NCBI GenBank assembly: GCA_050737995.1
Contig: JBOHYR010000041.1
Location: forward strand, 6,775 to 70,774
DNA from: 66-474 sp050737995
GTDB taxonomy: Bacteria > Pseudomonadota > Gammaproteobacteria > Xanthomonadales > Rhodanobacteraceae
Length of the DNA stretch: 64,000 bases
Direction of reading: 5' to 3'
In this document: one piece after another, positions 18,502 through 26,506 of the stretch
How positions within the stretch are numbered: position 1 is the stretch's first letter
How the letters are laid out: every line of letters begins with the position of its first letter
Program-made: the position numbers and the translations under genes
Notes under the pieces: model-generated
Databases searched by the model: none
What the model was told of the DNA's origin: nothing
Seen by the model: only the letters and a program-made list of their open reading frames with translations

Positions 18502-18780
18502 TACGTTCTCCCCAGATGGATGACTGCAGGGTCGCGGCTCCGGTTCGTCGGACATGCCGAGACAACAGCAAGTGCACTCGACCTTGAAGCGGTCAGGCCT
18601 CAAGGTCGTCCTGCACTGTCCCCGGTAGCAGTACGGGCACAACGTTAATGCTAAGTTAACCAGACCGCAAGTAGTGAGTAATGGAATAAATTCGGCGCCT
18701 CGGACCTCGCGGCCAGCCAGTCGCTGCTAGGGTCTGTGGACACTTCGTGGCAGCGGGAGGTTTGCTTTTTGCGTTGTGGC
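18502..18780. other. Leader region of the TonB receptor
   Basis: Intergenic DNA between the receptor start and the truncated paralogue. It should contain the receptor promoter, but I could not pick convincing -35 and -10 boxes. Open frames here are short and lack ribosome binding sites. Confidence 0.3.
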
Positions 18781-18882
18781 TTAATCCTGCGACTGACCGG
18801 TCGGAGTGGTGTCTTGTGCGTACGCCGTGCCGGCAACGAGCAGACTGGCGCAGATGGCCGAGGCCAAGGGCTTACCATGCAT
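18781..18882 (-). pseudogene. Nonsense-truncated 5' remnant of a second TonB-receptor gene
   Basis: From an ATG at 18882, preceded by GGGGAG, the minus strand encodes 33 residues that align with the start of the downstream receptor: LASAICASLLVAGTAYAQ here against LATAICASLFATGTAYAQ there, then DTTPTGQSQD against DTTQAAQSQD. The next codon is TAA where the intact gene has CAA, and readable similarity continues for a few codons (ATTQ) before ending near 18750. It is therefore the signal-peptide end of a duplicated receptor gene, stopped by a point mutation and then mostly deleted. A secreted 11-residue peptide could still be made if it is translated. Confidence 0.8.
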
Positions 18883-19361
18883 CAGAGTACTCCCCGTGGT
18901 GCTTTTTTGCGGTTGAAGTAAGGAAGATTCGGGTGTTATCTACGCGCCGATGAATGGTCAAACCGTGACTTGCTGCTTTGATGTCATTGATTTAAATGGA
19001 TAAACTTTGTAGAAACGCGTTTGCATAACCTTCACCTTACCAGTAGCTTAACAAATTATCAATTGTCATGAAAGATTATAGAAAGGTACGATTTATCGAA
19101 TTGTGCCGGGCAGAAATCCTCCCTTCAGCCTCGCTCGGACGCATCGCCGAGTGGTCGCGCCGAAAGTCATCGCGCTCGTTGACAACCACCCAAGGATCGG
19201 GCCGTTCGTCGCATGACAACCGTGAACGAAAACCCGCACGATGGCTTTCGTTGTGTAACGGCGGGCGTTAAAATGGAAGTTCTTGCCCGTGGCCACGCAA
19301 GGCTGCACCCTCCAGAGGTCCGGGCTTGACGCGCGCCGGTTATATTTTTTGAGGAATCCCC
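18883..19361. other. Intergenic region, no gene recognised
   Basis: About 480 bases between the receptor remnant and the YbaY-like lipoprotein gene. Part of it (about 18960-19100) is clearly AT-richer than the flanks. Open frames of 67 codons on the plus strand and 96 on the minus strand show no recognisable protein features or ribosome binding sites. It must hold the promoter of the lipoprotein gene. Confidence 0.35.
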
Positions 19362-20234
19362 ATGCGAAAGCTCGTTGCTGCACCTTTGTTCATCGCTTCC
19401 CTGCTGTTGGCTGGTTGTGGAACGTCCAACCAGTCCGGCGGTTCGTCAGCCGCCACCGGTTCGACCGCATCCCCACCTTCCGCAGCTACTCCGGCATCGG
19501 CGGCCACCGCAGTGACCGGAACCGTCACCGTGCAAAACCCACCTGCCGAAGTAACCCCCCAGGCCAAGCTCGAACTGTCGCTGGTGGATGTGACCCAGCA
19601 ACCCGGTGTCACGATCAACACGCAGGATTTCAATCCGCCGACATTCCCGCAGGCTTTCCGGATCCCGTTCTCGCCATCGGCGATCAATGACAAGGATCTG
19701 TATGTTCTTCAGGCCACGATGCAAGACAACGGGCGTACGTACTCAACCAAGTTGCAGCAGCCTGTGCTGACCCATGGCCAGTCGGCCAAGGTTGACCTGA
19801 CGCTGGTGGCGGAGCCGACCGCCGCGGAAAAAATGCTGGATAACTTCCAGCAGGCCAAGCGCCAGACCGGGGCGATGAAAGTCAAGTCCGGCACTTCCAG
19901 CAAGATCGGCGAGTCGCGCAGCTGGCAGGTGTTTAGAGACGTCCACGGCGTCGAGTTCATCATCGTGCAGGTGAATCATGGCGACAAAGGCGGGTTCACC
20001 AAAACCGAATACGCTTACCGCAACAGCTTGCCCTGGGTGGTGGTGGAGGAGGAAATGCCCAACCAGAATGCGCAGGCTACTTCGACCGAGCGCGCCGGCT
20101 GGGATGACCAGGGTGTGCTGGTTTTGAAGCAGCAGGTCAGCGGTGGCAAGACCACCACGCTTTCGGATTCGGACGCCAAGACGTTGCACAGTCAGGCCGA
20201 GGCCGCGTACAAGAAGTTCGCCAAGCAACATTGA
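19362..20234 (+). CDS. YbaY-like lipoprotein with an extra C-terminal domain
   Basis: Protein of 290 residues with a lipoprotein signal peptide: the lipobox LLLAGC places the acylated Cys near residue 19. A Ser/Ala/Pro/Thr-rich tether follows. Residues of roughly 50-145 (VTGTVTVQ, LELSLVDVTQQPG, PQAFRIPFSPSAIND) match the YbaY/type III chaperone-like beta-sandwich seen in small envelope lipoproteins. The remaining 140 or so residues (KRQTGAMKVKSGTSSKIGES, ending in YKKFAKQH) form a separate region that I do not recognise. The start has a TGAGG ribosome binding site. A bidirectional terminator follows. Confidence 0.75.
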   Translation: MRKLVAAPLFIASLLLAGCGTSNQSGGSSAATGSTASPPSAATPASAATAVTGTVTVQNPPAEVTPQAKLELSLVDVTQQPGVTINTQDFNPPTFPQAFRIPFSPSAINDKDLYVLQATMQDNGRTYSTKLQQPVLTHGQSAKVDLTLVAEPTAAEKMLDNFQQAKRQTGAMKVKSGTSSKIGESRSWQVFRDVHGVEFIIVQVNHGDKGGFTKTEYAYRNSLPWVVVEEEMPNQNAQATSTERAGWDDQGVLVLKQQVSGGKTTTLSDSDAKTLHSQAEAAYKKFAKQH

Positions 20235-20254
20235 CGCAGAGTGGTTCGCAAATG

Positions 20255-20281
20255 AAAAGGCCGCGCATTGCGCGGCCTTTT
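20255..20281. terminator. Bidirectional Rho-independent terminator
   Basis: Perfect 12-base stem AAAAGGCCGCGC/GCGCGGCCTTTT with a three-base loop between two convergent genes. It ends in T4 in both directions and so can stop both the lipoprotein and the esterase transcripts. Confidence 0.88.
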
Positions 20282-20302
20282 CATGTGAAGCGGCGGCATT
20301 GT

Positions 20303-22381
20303 TCAGAACCTGAGTTTTGCACCGATGTTCAAACTGTTGATGCGTTGGCTCGAATCCGAGAAGCGGCCGTCGTAACCGATCCAGCCCGAGAAATTCTGGC
20401 TGAAATCGGCCGCAAGGCCGACCCCGGCGCTGCCCCAGTTGCTGTCGGGCATGAAGCCAGGCAGTGCGAAGGTGCCCGGCATGGTGACAAGACCCGCAGT
20501 CACATCGCGGGGATCGGCATCGTTGTCGTGATTCCACGCAACCCGCGCGAACGGGTGCAGCATGGTGCTGCCCGCCTGCAGGTTCGCGGTCAGCTGCCAG
20601 CCCAGTGTGCCGATCAGTGCGTGGCGATCCTGCTCGCCGAAGGTCATTGCGGTGGCGTCGTCGCCATCCTCGCTGTAGCCGTCGACGTGGACATGTTGCC
20701 AGCCGAGATCGGCATATGGGCCCGTGCGCCAGTTGCCGAAATCCAGCCACCAGCCGCCGGTCAGCGCGAAAGCGATGTGCGAACCCGAGGTGGTGCCATT
20801 CTCGTAGAGAGTAGTCGGACCGATCGGGATATTTCGGTGGACATTGCTGTAACCCAGATGTCCGAAGCTGCCTATCGCACCAAAATAGGCTTGCTGCCAG
20901 CCCCACATCACGTAGCCGGTCGCGAGTAGATCCTGCAACTTGAAGCCGCCGGCATTGCCGGCGAAGTCGTCCTGCTGCTGTCCGGCGGTGAAGGCGAGGC
21001 CAGCGGTCATCGCATCGGACGGGTGGATATCCGCGCCGAGGCTGAGCGTGTTGACATCATTGCTGCTCTTGGGCGAGTTGACTTGGGCGTCGAGATTCTG
21101 ACGCGCATAGTCGTAATTGGCCCACAGCCGCAGACCGTTGCCGGGCGCACTGGCGAGGCCAGAGGTAGCCTGATTTACGATCGTGCGGTTCAAGCTCTCG
21201 TTGATCTGCAAGGGCGCCTCACCCAGCAACGACATTTCGCCCGGCGCGACAATGATCGATTCCGCGTACTGCGCCAATTCCGCGTGTGCGGCGGTAGTCG
21301 GATGCACGCCGTCGGCGAACAGATAGGTGTTTTCGGTGCCGGGCTGATAAGTGACCGGTGCACCGGAACCCGCGGGGCCGCATTCGAACGAACTGCCATC
21401 GCCACCAGTGCAGGCCGGTTGGGTCACGTTCGTGAAGCCATAACGGCTCGGGTCGGCCACGATTTCGTTGAGCATTGCGAAACTGTTGATGGGAATGATG
21501 TTGACCCCGGCCTTGGCGAGTCCGGTATTCAAGGTGTTGTTGTATGTCAAGGTCAGGCCCGTGAGCTGTGCTGCGGCTGTTGGTCCCTGCGCCAACCCGG
21601 ATGGCGTCAAACCGATGTTGGGCAGGTTGAACACCATCACGTAGCGTGCACCGGCTTTTCCCAGTTGCTGGATCATCCCCAACTCGGTCAATGCTGCCTG
21701 CTGGATGCTGGCTTGGGCCTGGTCGGGGGTCATCAGGCCAGACACGCCAGCTCCTGCTTCGACTGCCGCCGTTACCTGTTGCGTGACGGTGGGTGTGATC
21801 TGCGCCGTGAATGCCGCGATGGCAGTCGGGTCGTTGGGTATGATGCTGTTGGCGATCGCCAACTGGACCTGTTGCGCAATGGTCTGCTGGATCAGCTGCT
21901 GTGCCGTCGCCGCGGCTCCCACCGAGGTGGCCGCGTAAAAAATGTCGTTGGCGCCGCCCCACATCGCGTACAGCGTATTCGGGTCGGCATTATTGCCGGT
22001 GGCCTGAAGATACATGCCGAGCTGGGTTGGCAACGTCGGAACGGTTGACGGTGTTCCCGGCGAGTTGTTGACGACGCCGGCGCCGCCAAAGGCAAAGTCG
22101 GTGCCTCCCGCAAGCGACGGGCTGAGTGGGGTGCCGAAATAATCTGCGACGTTTTCGATCCCGGTCTGTCCAGGATTGGTGGTGAAGCGCATGATCTGCG
22201 GCAACTGCTCAGCCAGAGACAGGTTACCGTCGTCGCTCAGGCTGTCGCCGAAGACCACCATGTTGTCGAACAGGCCGGCGTGCGACGAAGGCTGCACGGA
22301 AGGTGTCGCGGATTGCGCGAAAGCTGCGGAACTCGCAAGCGCCAGCGCTACGGCGCAGGCAAGGTGTCGGGGACGAAGCAT
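20303..22381 (-). CDS. GDSL-type esterase autotransporter (EstA-like)
   Basis: Type V secreted esterase of 692 residues. A signal peptide ends in SSAAFAQ. The passenger shows GDSL block I (FGDSLSDDGN, Ser near residue 44), the GGAND block, and the late Asp-His pair in DGVHPTTAAH. The last 260 or so residues form an autotransporter beta-barrel ending in Phe (SLNIGAKLRF). It should hydrolyse esters or lipids while tethered to the cell surface. The ATG at 22381 follows an AGGAG site. An upstream in-frame ATG at 22423 adds 14 basic residues and has no such site. Confidence 0.9.
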   Translation of the reverse strand: MLRPRHLACAVALALASSAAFAQSATPSVQPSSHAGLFDNMVVFGDSLSDDGNLSLAEQLPQIMRFTTNPGQTGIENVADYFGTPLSPSLAGGTDFAFGGAGVVNNSPGTPSTVPTLPTQLGMYLQATGNNADPNTLYAMWGGANDIFYAATSVGAAATAQQLIQQTIAQQVQLAIANSIIPNDPTAIAAFTAQITPTVTQQVTAAVEAGAGVSGLMTPDQAQASIQQAALTELGMIQQLGKAGARYVMVFNLPNIGLTPSGLAQGPTAAAQLTGLTLTYNNTLNTGLAKAGVNIIPINSFAMLNEIVADPSRYGFTNVTQPACTGGDGSSFECGPAGSGAPVTYQPGTENTYLFADGVHPTTAAHAELAQYAESIIVAPGEMSLLGEAPLQINESLNRTIVNQATSGLASAPGNGLRLWANYDYARQNLDAQVNSPKSSNDVNTLSLGADIHPSDAMTAGLAFTAGQQQDDFAGNAGGFKLQDLLATGYVMWGWQQAYFGAIGSFGHLGYSNVHRNIPIGPTTLYENGTTSGSHIAFALTGGWWLDFGNWRTGPYADLGWQHVHVDGYSEDGDDATAMTFGEQDRHALIGTLGWQLTANLQAGSTMLHPFARVAWNHDNDADPRDVTAGLVTMPGTFALPGFMPDSNWGSAGVGLAADFSQNFSGWIGYDGRFSDSSQRINSLNIGAKLRF

Positions 22382-22508
22382 GGCCTGGATTCTCCTGAAA
22401 ACACGATGGCGGGATGCGCGCAAGCCTAATACAAGCGTTTGAATTATTCCATCCGGCGGCGTATGGGCAAGCCGGCGAAATCGCTGTGGGTGTGCGCTGT
22501 TTTTTCGT
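22382..22508. other. Esterase upstream region
   Basis: Leader of the esterase gene on the minus strand, next to the palindromic repeat. No clear promoter was identified. Confidence 0.25.
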
Positions 22509-22640
22509 CGTCATTCCGGGGCCGCCCGCGTTGTTTGCGGGCGGAACCCGGAACCCAGTGTTTTTGTCTGGAGCGGCAAGACCAAGAAGCTGGATTCCGG
22601 GTTCCATCGCCGGATAGCTGGCGATGGCCCCGGAATGACG
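22509..22640. repeat. 132-bp nested palindromic element with terminal inverted repeats
   Basis: Outer arms are a perfect 15-base inverted repeat, CGTCATTCCGGGGCC (22509-22523) and its complement (22626-22640). Inside lie three further palindromes: CCGCCCGC/GCGGGCGG (22522-22544), a 16-base pair with one mismatch (22543-22558 with 22590-22605), and ATCGCC/GGCGAT (22606-22625). The whole can fold into a cruciform or long RNA hairpin. This resembles the small non-coding MITE- or REP-like repeats spread between genes in many proteobacteria. No coding sequence or target-site duplication could be confirmed. Confidence 0.82.
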
Positions 22641-22686
22641 ATTGGATTGGGACCAGTTTCCGCGTGATCCGTGTTCGCGACTGGGT

Positions 22687-24561
22687 TCATGCGGCGTGCT
22701 GGCCGCGCTGCCGATGCAGATGGACCAGCAGCAGTGAAATCGCCGCGGGCGTAACCCCACTGATCCGGCGCGCCTGTCCGAGGGTGGCCGGTCGCACGCG
22801 TTTCAGCTTGGCGGAAACTTCGGCCGACAGACCGCGCACGCAGTCGTAATCGAAGGCATCGGGAATCGGCGTACCTTCGTGGCGGCGCTGGCGATCGATC
22901 TCGTCGCGCTGCCGGTCCAGGTAACCCGCGTACTTCGCCTGCACCTCGACCTGCAATGCGACATCGTCGCGCTCGACCGTGGGGCCGAAGCCTTCGGTTG
23001 CGGCGAGCGTGGCGTAATCAAGTTCGGGACGGCGCAACAGGTCCAGCGCATTGGCCTCGTGCGCGAGAGTGATGCCGCGATCGCGTTGCAATGCCGCACC
23101 GAGCGCGTTGTTAGGGCTCGCCCAAAGCGCTTTCAAGCGCGCGGTTTCGCGCGTGACCGCGTCGCGCTTGGCGCGCATGGCATCGAAGCGCGCCCGCGGT
23201 ACCAAGCCAAGTTCGAAACCCTTTTCGGTGAGGCGCAAGTCGGCGTTGTCCTCGCGCAGGTGCAAACGGTATTCCGCGCGCGATGTGAACATCCGGTAAG
23301 GCTCGATGGTGCCATTGGTGGTTAGGTCGTCGATCAGCACGCCGACGTAGGCTTCGTCGCGACGCGGCCACCAGGGCTCCGCGTCGCGTGTCGCACGTGC
23401 CGCGTTCAATCCGGCGACCAATCCCTGAGCGGCCGCTTCCTCGTAACCCGTGGTGCCGTTGATCTGGCCAGCGAAATACAGACCTGCGATGGCTTTCGTT
23501 TCCAGCCACGGGTGCAATCCGCGCGGATCGAAGTAGTCGTATTCGATCGCGTATCCCGGGCGCGTGATGTGCGCGTGCTGAAAGCCGGGGATGGAGTGCA
23601 CCAGTTCGACTTGCACGTCGAACTGCAGCGATGTGGAAATCCCATTCGGATAAATTTCGGCGGCGTCCAGGCCCTCCGGTTCGATGAAGATCTGATGCGA
23701 AGACTTGTCGGCGAAGCGCACCACCTTGTCCTCGATCGACGGACAGTAGCGCGGGCCGGTACCTTCGATCTTGCCGGTATACAGCGGCGAGCGATCCAGC
23801 CCCGCGCGGATGATGTCGTGGGTGCGTTCGCTGGTGTGCGTGATCCAGCATGACACCTGGCGCGGATGTTCGTTGCGCGATCCGAGGTACGAGAAAACCG
23901 GTGCGGGATCATCGCCCGGTTGTTCGGTAAATACGGAGTAGTCCAGCGTGCGTGCATCGATGCGCGGTGGCGTACCGGTTTTCAGCCGATCGGTGCCCAG
24001 CGGCAACTCGCGCAAACGCATGGCGAGCGTGGTAGCGGGCGGATCGCCGGCCCGACCGCCCGCATGGCTTTCGAGTCCGATGTGGATCTTGCCTGCGAGG
24101 AAGGTGCCGACGGTCAGCACGACACGGGGTGCGTGGAGGGCCAGGCCCATTTGCGTGATCACACCGCTGATACGCCCGGATTCGATCACGATGTCGTCGA
24201 CGGCTTGCTGGAAGATTTCCAGATTGGGTTGTGATTCGACGATGCGTCGCACCGCTGCCTTGTACAACGCACGATCGGCCTGACAGCGCGTCGCACGCAC
24301 CGCCGGACCTTTCGATGCGTTGAGCGTGCGCCACTGGATGCCTGCAAGATCGGCCGCATGCGCCATTGCGCCACCGAGCGCATCGATCTCCTTGACCAGA
24401 TGACCCTTGCCGATCCCGCCGATCGCGGGATTGCAACTCATCTGGCCGATCGTTTCGATGTTATGCGTCAGCAGCAATGTGCGTGCGCCACAGCGCGCCG
24501 ATGCGAGTGCGGCTTCGGTGCCCGCGTGGCCCCCACCCACAACAATCACTTCGTAATTCAT
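22687..24561 (-). CDS. mnmG: tRNA uridine 5-carboxymethylaminomethyl modification enzyme MnmG
   Basis: FAD-dependent enzyme that works with MnmE to modify the wobble uridine of several tRNAs. The N-terminus has the dinucleotide-binding loop VVGGGHAGTEAALASAR, followed by the strongly conserved MSCNPAIGGIGKGHLVKE and GPAVRATRCQADR segments. The C-terminal helical domain ends with the conserved region around GVTPAAISLLLVHL. It has 624 residues, normal for the family. The ATG at 24561 is followed at once by NYEVIVVGGG; an earlier frame start at 24588 would only add nine acidic residues. The gene stands alone. Confidence 0.97.
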   Translation of the reverse strand: MNYEVIVVGGGHAGTEAALASARCGARTLLLTHNIETIGQMSCNPAIGGIGKGHLVKEIDALGGAMAHAADLAGIQWRTLNASKGPAVRATRCQADRALYKAAVRRIVESQPNLEIFQQAVDDIVIESGRISGVITQMGLALHAPRVVLTVGTFLAGKIHIGLESHAGGRAGDPPATTLAMRLRELPLGTDRLKTGTPPRIDARTLDYSVFTEQPGDDPAPVFSYLGSRNEHPRQVSCWITHTSERTHDIIRAGLDRSPLYTGKIEGTGPRYCPSIEDKVVRFADKSSHQIFIEPEGLDAAEIYPNGISTSLQFDVQVELVHSIPGFQHAHITRPGYAIEYDYFDPRGLHPWLETKAIAGLYFAGQINGTTGYEEAAAQGLVAGLNAARATRDAEPWWPRRDEAYVGVLIDDLTTNGTIEPYRMFTSRAEYRLHLREDNADLRLTEKGFELGLVPRARFDAMRAKRDAVTRETARLKALWASPNNALGAALQRDRGITLAHEANALDLLRRPELDYATLAATEGFGPTVERDDVALQVEVQAKYAGYLDRQRDEIDRQRRHEGTPIPDAFDYDCVRGLSAEVSAKLKRVRPATLGQARRISGVTPAAISLLLVHLHRQRGQHAA

Positions 24562-25159
24562 CACGTCGTCTCTTTCCTCCTCAACCACCGGCGCCGGTGA
24601 CCGTCACACATGACGGTTCCCGTCTGCAACGGCGCCATGACGCGTCACTTGTTTCCAATTGCAACGGACTGTCCAACCGACGTCACGCCGAAACATTGCA
24701 TTCGGAGTTGGAAATGACGACGTCAATCGTTGCAAATCGTTACAGCCCCCGTGCACACCACACGTAATCCGGCGCCGACCCGTCGATGTCACATTCTCTT
24801 GCAAATTTCAGCGGGGATTCCCGATGGTTTGGCACGCGGCGTGCAGAAATACTTTTGCGCTTCCGTCGAAGCAGCCGTCAAGCGGCAAGGGACCGGTGCA
24901 GGATCCGGTCTCGCATCGACAGGAAATGGCCAGGAAGGCTACGAAAAAGGAACTGGCGCCCGGCGGTCATCAGGAACAGGGGGAATCCAGAGTAACCGAG
25001 TTCCGGGCGCCAGATTCGGAAAAACATCAGGCGTCGAAGTGGCGGGTAGAACCACAACTGCCCCTTCGGCGAAGAGTATCAGCGGCTGCGGATGAACGCC
25101 ACTTGAAAATTGCAACAGATTCGGGGCGTCGCTTTCGCACAAACAGGAGGAGTGGTGTG
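24562..25159. other. Long intergenic region with an inverted repeat
   Basis: About 600 bases between mnmG and a small plus-strand gene. An inverted repeat, CTGGCGCCCGG at 24953-24963 and its complement at 25003-25013, could form a hairpin with a 39-base loop; with one bulge the stem extends by GAA. The frame of the small gene stays open back to an ATG at 24926, but that extension is Arg/Lys/Glu-rich, unconserved in appearance and has only a weak ribosome binding site. No RNA gene was recognised. Confidence 0.35.
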
Positions 25160-25360
25160 ATGAATTTCGTCGAAATGACCAATGAAGAGTGGGAAGAGGT
25201 GCGCAAGCATCACGACGCCATGGTCCAGATGGGGAAACTCGAGCTGCAAGCCGAGGAAATCCACGAATATCGCCCCAACGGGGGCCCGCAGCAGTCGGGC
25301 AAGCCAGTCGAACGGCAGTTGCGCGAACTGGAAGAGGTGGTCGTCAGCCTTTCGCACTGA
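25160..25360 (+). CDS. Small acidic protein of unknown function
   Basis: Frame of 66 residues beginning MNFVEMTNEEWEEVRKHHD, with a strong AGGAGG ribosome binding site at 25145-25150, nine bases before the ATG (a GTG lies directly before it). The protein is charged, probably helical, and contains no signal peptide, membrane segment or cysteine. A clear terminator follows within 25 bases of the stop, which supports a real transcription unit. I do not recognise the family. An in-frame ATG at 24926 would give a 144-residue protein but has a poor ribosome binding site. Confidence 0.55.
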   Translation: MNFVEMTNEEWEEVRKHHDAMVQMGKLELQAEEIHEYRPNGGPQQSGKPVERQLRELEEVVVSLSH

Positions 25361-25380
25361 ATATCGGTTCGGGGGTAAGG

Positions 25381-25413
25381 CGGGGAGCGCGGTTGTGTCG
25401 CGCTCCCCGTTTT
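25381..25413 (+). terminator. Rho-independent terminator of the small acidic protein gene
   Basis: Perfect 11-base stem CGGGGAGCGCG/CGCGCTCCCCG, seven-base loop, then four T. It could also affect the convergent lipoprotein gene, whose stop lies about 40 bases further on. Confidence 0.8.
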
Positions 25414-25455
25414 CTTGCCTGGGCCTGCGAGCGGCCCCGGCGGATCTTCACCGGA

Positions 25456-26406
25456 TCACCGAATCTCGGTGTGCGAGGACTCGTTGTCGTGGTGTGACGA
25501 CGGGGCCGAAACGTGCGACGCCGGGGCGGCCGAATACGCGCGCCCTCCACCTTGTGGCGCGGCCCGCACGGGGCCACCGAACCCGCGGGGTGCCTCCGCC
25601 ATCCGCACGGGCATGGACGAGGCGCGCTGGTTCACGAACGCGGCCGGTGCAGGTTCACCTGGCGCGTAGGCCGGGGGCATCTGCACCTCGCGGAAGCTGG
25701 TCGCAGTGGGCGGTCGTGCCGGCGCACCAGCGAAGTCGTTTGGATCGCCGATACCGGTCGTGACCTGCCGCCGGGCCGGCGGGACGAATTCGTGCGGCGC
25801 GAACGACGCCGACTGAAGCCGGTGCGCGGGTGCGTACGCTTCGACCGAAAGCCGCCTCGGTGGATCCTGGGATATTACGGCGCTAGGCCTGTGGTTCCGG
25901 GCGACCTCGGAGGAATCGGGTGGATCATTCGATCTCACCCACGAATGCGCCGTGTTCCCGTGGTGGTGATGGTCGCCGTCGTGGCGCCAGTGGCGCCGCC
26001 AGTAGCCACAATCCCAACCGCATCCCCAGATCGGAATGTTGACGGAATACCACGGCCCCCAGTATCCCGGGAAACCCCACACGTTGGAGAAGCCCACGTT
26101 GAAAAGGAACGGCGACCAATAATCGCCATACATGCCGGCGAACCAGCCGATGGAACTGTCCGGCCAGGTGCCGTTGTAATAGCCCCAGCCAGAAGTGCCG
26201 GGGTAATACGGTCCGGTGCCGTAAACATCGTAGTAACCCTGCCCGGTGTAGGGCTCAGGATTGGTGTAGTAGCCGCCACTTCCCGCGACTTCCGGCTGGA
26301 CGAACGAGTAACCGGTGGCACAACCGGCGAGCAGAAGAACGCTCGCGCCAAGCGCCGCCGTGCGCAGCAACCGACCCAATGCTTTCGATCGAATATTCGT
26401 GGTCAT
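25456..26406 (-). CDS. Putative lipoprotein rich in Tyr, Gly, Trp and His
   Basis: Protein of 316 residues from ATG 26406, which has a GGAG site at good spacing. The signal peptide ends in a lipobox (VLLLAGC). Residues of roughly 45-150 are unusually aromatic, with repeated GYY, YYPG, WGYY and WGPWY patterns. A His cluster (HDGDHHHHGN) follows, then a Pro/Arg/Ala-rich C-terminal half. It resembles uncharacterised GC-rich proteobacterial lipoproteins, and I cannot assign a function. An earlier in-frame ATG at 26451 has no ribosome binding site and adds a non-signal sequence. pepN lies upstream on the same strand. Confidence 0.68.
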   Translation of the reverse strand: MTTNIRSKALGRLLRTAALGASVLLLAGCATGYSFVQPEVAGSGGYYTNPEPYTGQGYYDVYGTGPYYPGTSGWGYYNGTWPDSSIGWFAGMYGDYWSPFLFNVGFSNVWGFPGYWGPWYSVNIPIWGCGWDCGYWRRHWRHDGDHHHHGNTAHSWVRSNDPPDSSEVARNHRPSAVISQDPPRRLSVEAYAPAHRLQSASFAPHEFVPPARRQVTTGIGDPNDFAGAPARPPTATSFREVQMPPAYAPGEPAPAAFVNQRASSMPVRMAEAPRGFGGPVRAAPQGGGRAYSAAPASHVSAPSSHHDNESSHTEIR

Positions 26407-26416
26407 GGCGCACTCC

Positions 26417-26457
26417 AAAACGGCAGGGCGTGTTGGCGGGCAACTCGTCACCCTGCC
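26417..26457 (-). terminator. Possible weak terminator or leader hairpin between pepN and the lipoprotein gene
   Basis: On the minus strand GGCAGGG (26451-26457) pairs with CCCTGCC (26422-26428) across a 22-base loop, followed by GTTTT. It could end pepN transcripts, or act as a leader hairpin since the lipoprotein ribosome binding site follows directly. Confidence 0.3.
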
Positions 26458-26506
26458 TGAGGCGACTGTACTCCTGCCGTGCTTAGATCTCGCTTAGGCG
26501 CAGCGG

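Noticed and set aside
19068..19383. Short frames of 67 codons (plus) and 96 codons (minus)
   Set aside because: No ribosome binding site, odd composition, and overlap with the lipoprotein gene's leader and start.
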